Source: DASZYT01 sp035545275
GTDB taxonomy: Bacteria > Patescibacteriota > Saccharimonadia > Saccharimonadales > UBA4665
Length of the DNA: 20,914 nt
Assembly (NCBI GenBank): GCA_035545275.1
Contig: DASZYT010000015.1
Span: forward strand, 1-20,914
Direction of reading: 5' to 3'
Below are positions 20,005 to 20,914 of this stretch, piece after piece; within the stretch, counting starts at the first letter, position 1; every line of letters begins with the position of its first letter. The notes below the pieces were generated by a model, which worked only from the letters and a program-made list of their open reading frames with translations, was not told the origin of the DNA and ran no database searches. The translations under genes and the position numbers were made by a program.

Positions 20005-20217
20005 CTTAAAATACAATACCCGTGTCGCAGTAGCTTTGCCCTTCTGTCGGTATTGCATGAAGATGCAGTGCAAGGAAGAGCGAAGCACAGAGCAAGGCGT
20101 ACAGGTAGTACGTCGCGCGAGTACTGGAGCTCTGACGCCGCAATGCACTTCAAGCAGCGCAGGTGGCGAGCTAGCTCGACAGCAGGTGCTGCGGTGCAAT
20201 AGTGAAAGGAGAGCAAA
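20005..20217 (+). other. Long structured 5' UTR of dnaK
   Basis: About 240 nt between promoter and GTG. Contains CAATACC (20014-20020) with GGTATTG (20049-20055), GCAT-GAAG-ATGC (20055-20066), AGTAC/GTACT around 20107-20124 and the palindrome GAGCTAGCTC (20168-20177). No convincing ORF. The length and folds are unusual for a genome in which most genes are leaderless. Confidence 0.45.
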
Positions 20218-20914
20218 GTGGCAAAGATTATCGGAATTGACTTAGGTACTACCAACTCGGCAATGGCTGTGATGCAGTCTGGCAAGCCGGAGATTATCGC
20301 CAACAGCGAAGGTGCCCGCACCACCCCAAGCGTCGTGGCGGTCAACAAGAACAAAGAGCGTCTGGTGGGCCAGGTGGCGCGCCGCCAGCAGGTCACGAAC
20401 CCCAAGAACACCATTTATGAAGTAAAGCGTCTCATTGGCCGCAACTTTAGCGACAAAGAGGTCCAGCGCGACCTCAAGCTGATGGGCTACGAAATTGTCA
20501 AAGCCGGCAATGGCGTAAAGGTCAAGATGGCCGACAAAGAGTACAGCCCTGAGGAAATCAGCGCCATGATTTTGGGCAAGCTCAAGGCCGACGCCGAAGC
20601 CTTTCTGGGTGACAAAGTCACCGAGGCGGTCATTACCGTACCGGCATACTTTGACGACTCACAGCGCCAGGCTACCAAAGACGCCGGCAAGATTGCCGGG
20701 CTTGAGGTCAAGCGCATTATCAACGAGCCGACTGCGGCCGCCTTGGCCTACGGCCTCGACAAAGAAAAGGCCGATGAAAAGATTGCCGTTTACGACCTGG
20801 GTGGTGGTACGTTTGACGTATCCATCCTGGAGCTAGGCGACGGCGTGTTTGAAGTAAAAAGCACCAATGGTGACACCCACCTGGGTGGTGCCGACTTCGA
20901 CCGCGTCATCATCA
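20218..20914 (+). CDS. dnaK: Chaperone DnaK (Hsp70), N-terminal part, cut by window end
   Basis: Main Hsp70 chaperone. 232 residues are visible from GTG 20218, preceded by AAAGGAG (20205-20211) at a good spacing. It begins MAKIIGIDLGTTNSAMAV (phosphate-1 loop, IDLGTTNS at residues 7-14), then PAYFDDSQRQATKDAGKIAGL, NEPTAAALAYG and the phosphate-2 loop YDLGGGTFDVS (192-202). The nucleotide-binding domain is incomplete and the substrate domain is outside. Two CIRCE sites and its own promoter show control by HrcA; it is separated from grpE by two small genes. Confidence 0.97.
   Translation, partial: MAKIIGIDLGTTNSAMAVMQSGKPEIIANSEGARTTPSVVAVNKNKERLVGQVARRQQVTNPKNTIYEVKRLIGRNFSDKEVQRDLKLMGYEIVKAGNGVKVKMADKEYSPEEISAMILGKLKADAEAFLGDKVTEAVITVPAYFDDSQRQATKDAGKIAGLEVKRIINEPTAAALAYGLDKEKADEKIAVYDLGGGTFDVSILELGDGVFEVKSTNGDTHLGGADFDRVII

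Noticed and set aside
20036..20245. 69-residue + ORF in the dnaK leader
   Set aside because: No SD, weak start codon and composition unlike neighbours; it overlaps the dnaK start out of frame.
1..20914. Recoded TGA (Gly) as in Gracilibacteria
   Set aside because: TGA ends hrcA, murJ and the histidine phosphatase gene at expected family lengths or in ATGA overlaps.
1..20914. CRISPR array, transposase or integrase gene
   Set aside because: No regularly spaced repeats and no transposase/recombinase motifs in any long ORF.

Overview
The window looks like a stretch of chromosome from a small-genome Patescibacteria/CPR bacterium, most likely Saccharibacteria (TM7). This rests on gene style from memory, not on a search. 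Pointers are the compact core genes (short TilS, short HrcA, FtsH, MurJ, LepA), a lone type IV coupling-protein-like ATPase, a secreted LysM + Rpf-like protein, and many start codons 6-8 nt after a -10 box (leaderless transcripts). TGA is used as a stop (hrcA, murJ, the phosphatase gene), so the TGA=Gly code of Gracilibacteria/Absconditabacteria is excluded.

Layout. 1-1111: the 3' part of purH, of actinobacterial style. 1137-4450: an island between two convergent Met-anticodon tRNA genes (initiator on +, elongator-like on -). Each tRNA has an exact 15-bp copy of its own 3' end about 170 bp downstream. The island holds a DUF998-like membrane protein, a self-contained unit for a 29-residue peptide, a LysM/Rpf-like muralytic protein, and a structured stretch that may be an ncRNA. 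4453-5951: small nucleotide-related enzymes (deoxyribosyltransferase-like, Ham1/ITPase-like, histidine phosphatase). 5975-8881: tilS and ftsH. 8956-13207: the coupling-protein-like ATPase and murJ. 13229-15597: lepA and a NUDIX hydrolase. 15725-17667: a baeRF-like protein and a guanylate-kinase-like protein. 17671-20914: heat-shock locus hrcA - unknown - grpE - two small unknown genes - dnaK (cut by the window end), with CIRCE operators before hrcA and dnaK.

The most unusual signal is in the leaders of two core genes. Both ftsH and lepA are preceded by a -10 box and a leaderless upstream ORF that ends at or within 5 nt of the main start codon. The ftsH leader can form two mutually exclusive folds, one of which pairs the ftsH start codon. 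The lepA upstream ORF begins with a near-exact copy of the first 47 nt of lepA itself and then contains a predicted three-way-junction RNA ending just before the lepA ribosome binding site. This suggests a shared 'leaderless uORF, then coupled main gene' control scheme.

All RNA folds were found by eye as complementary segments; no energies were computed.
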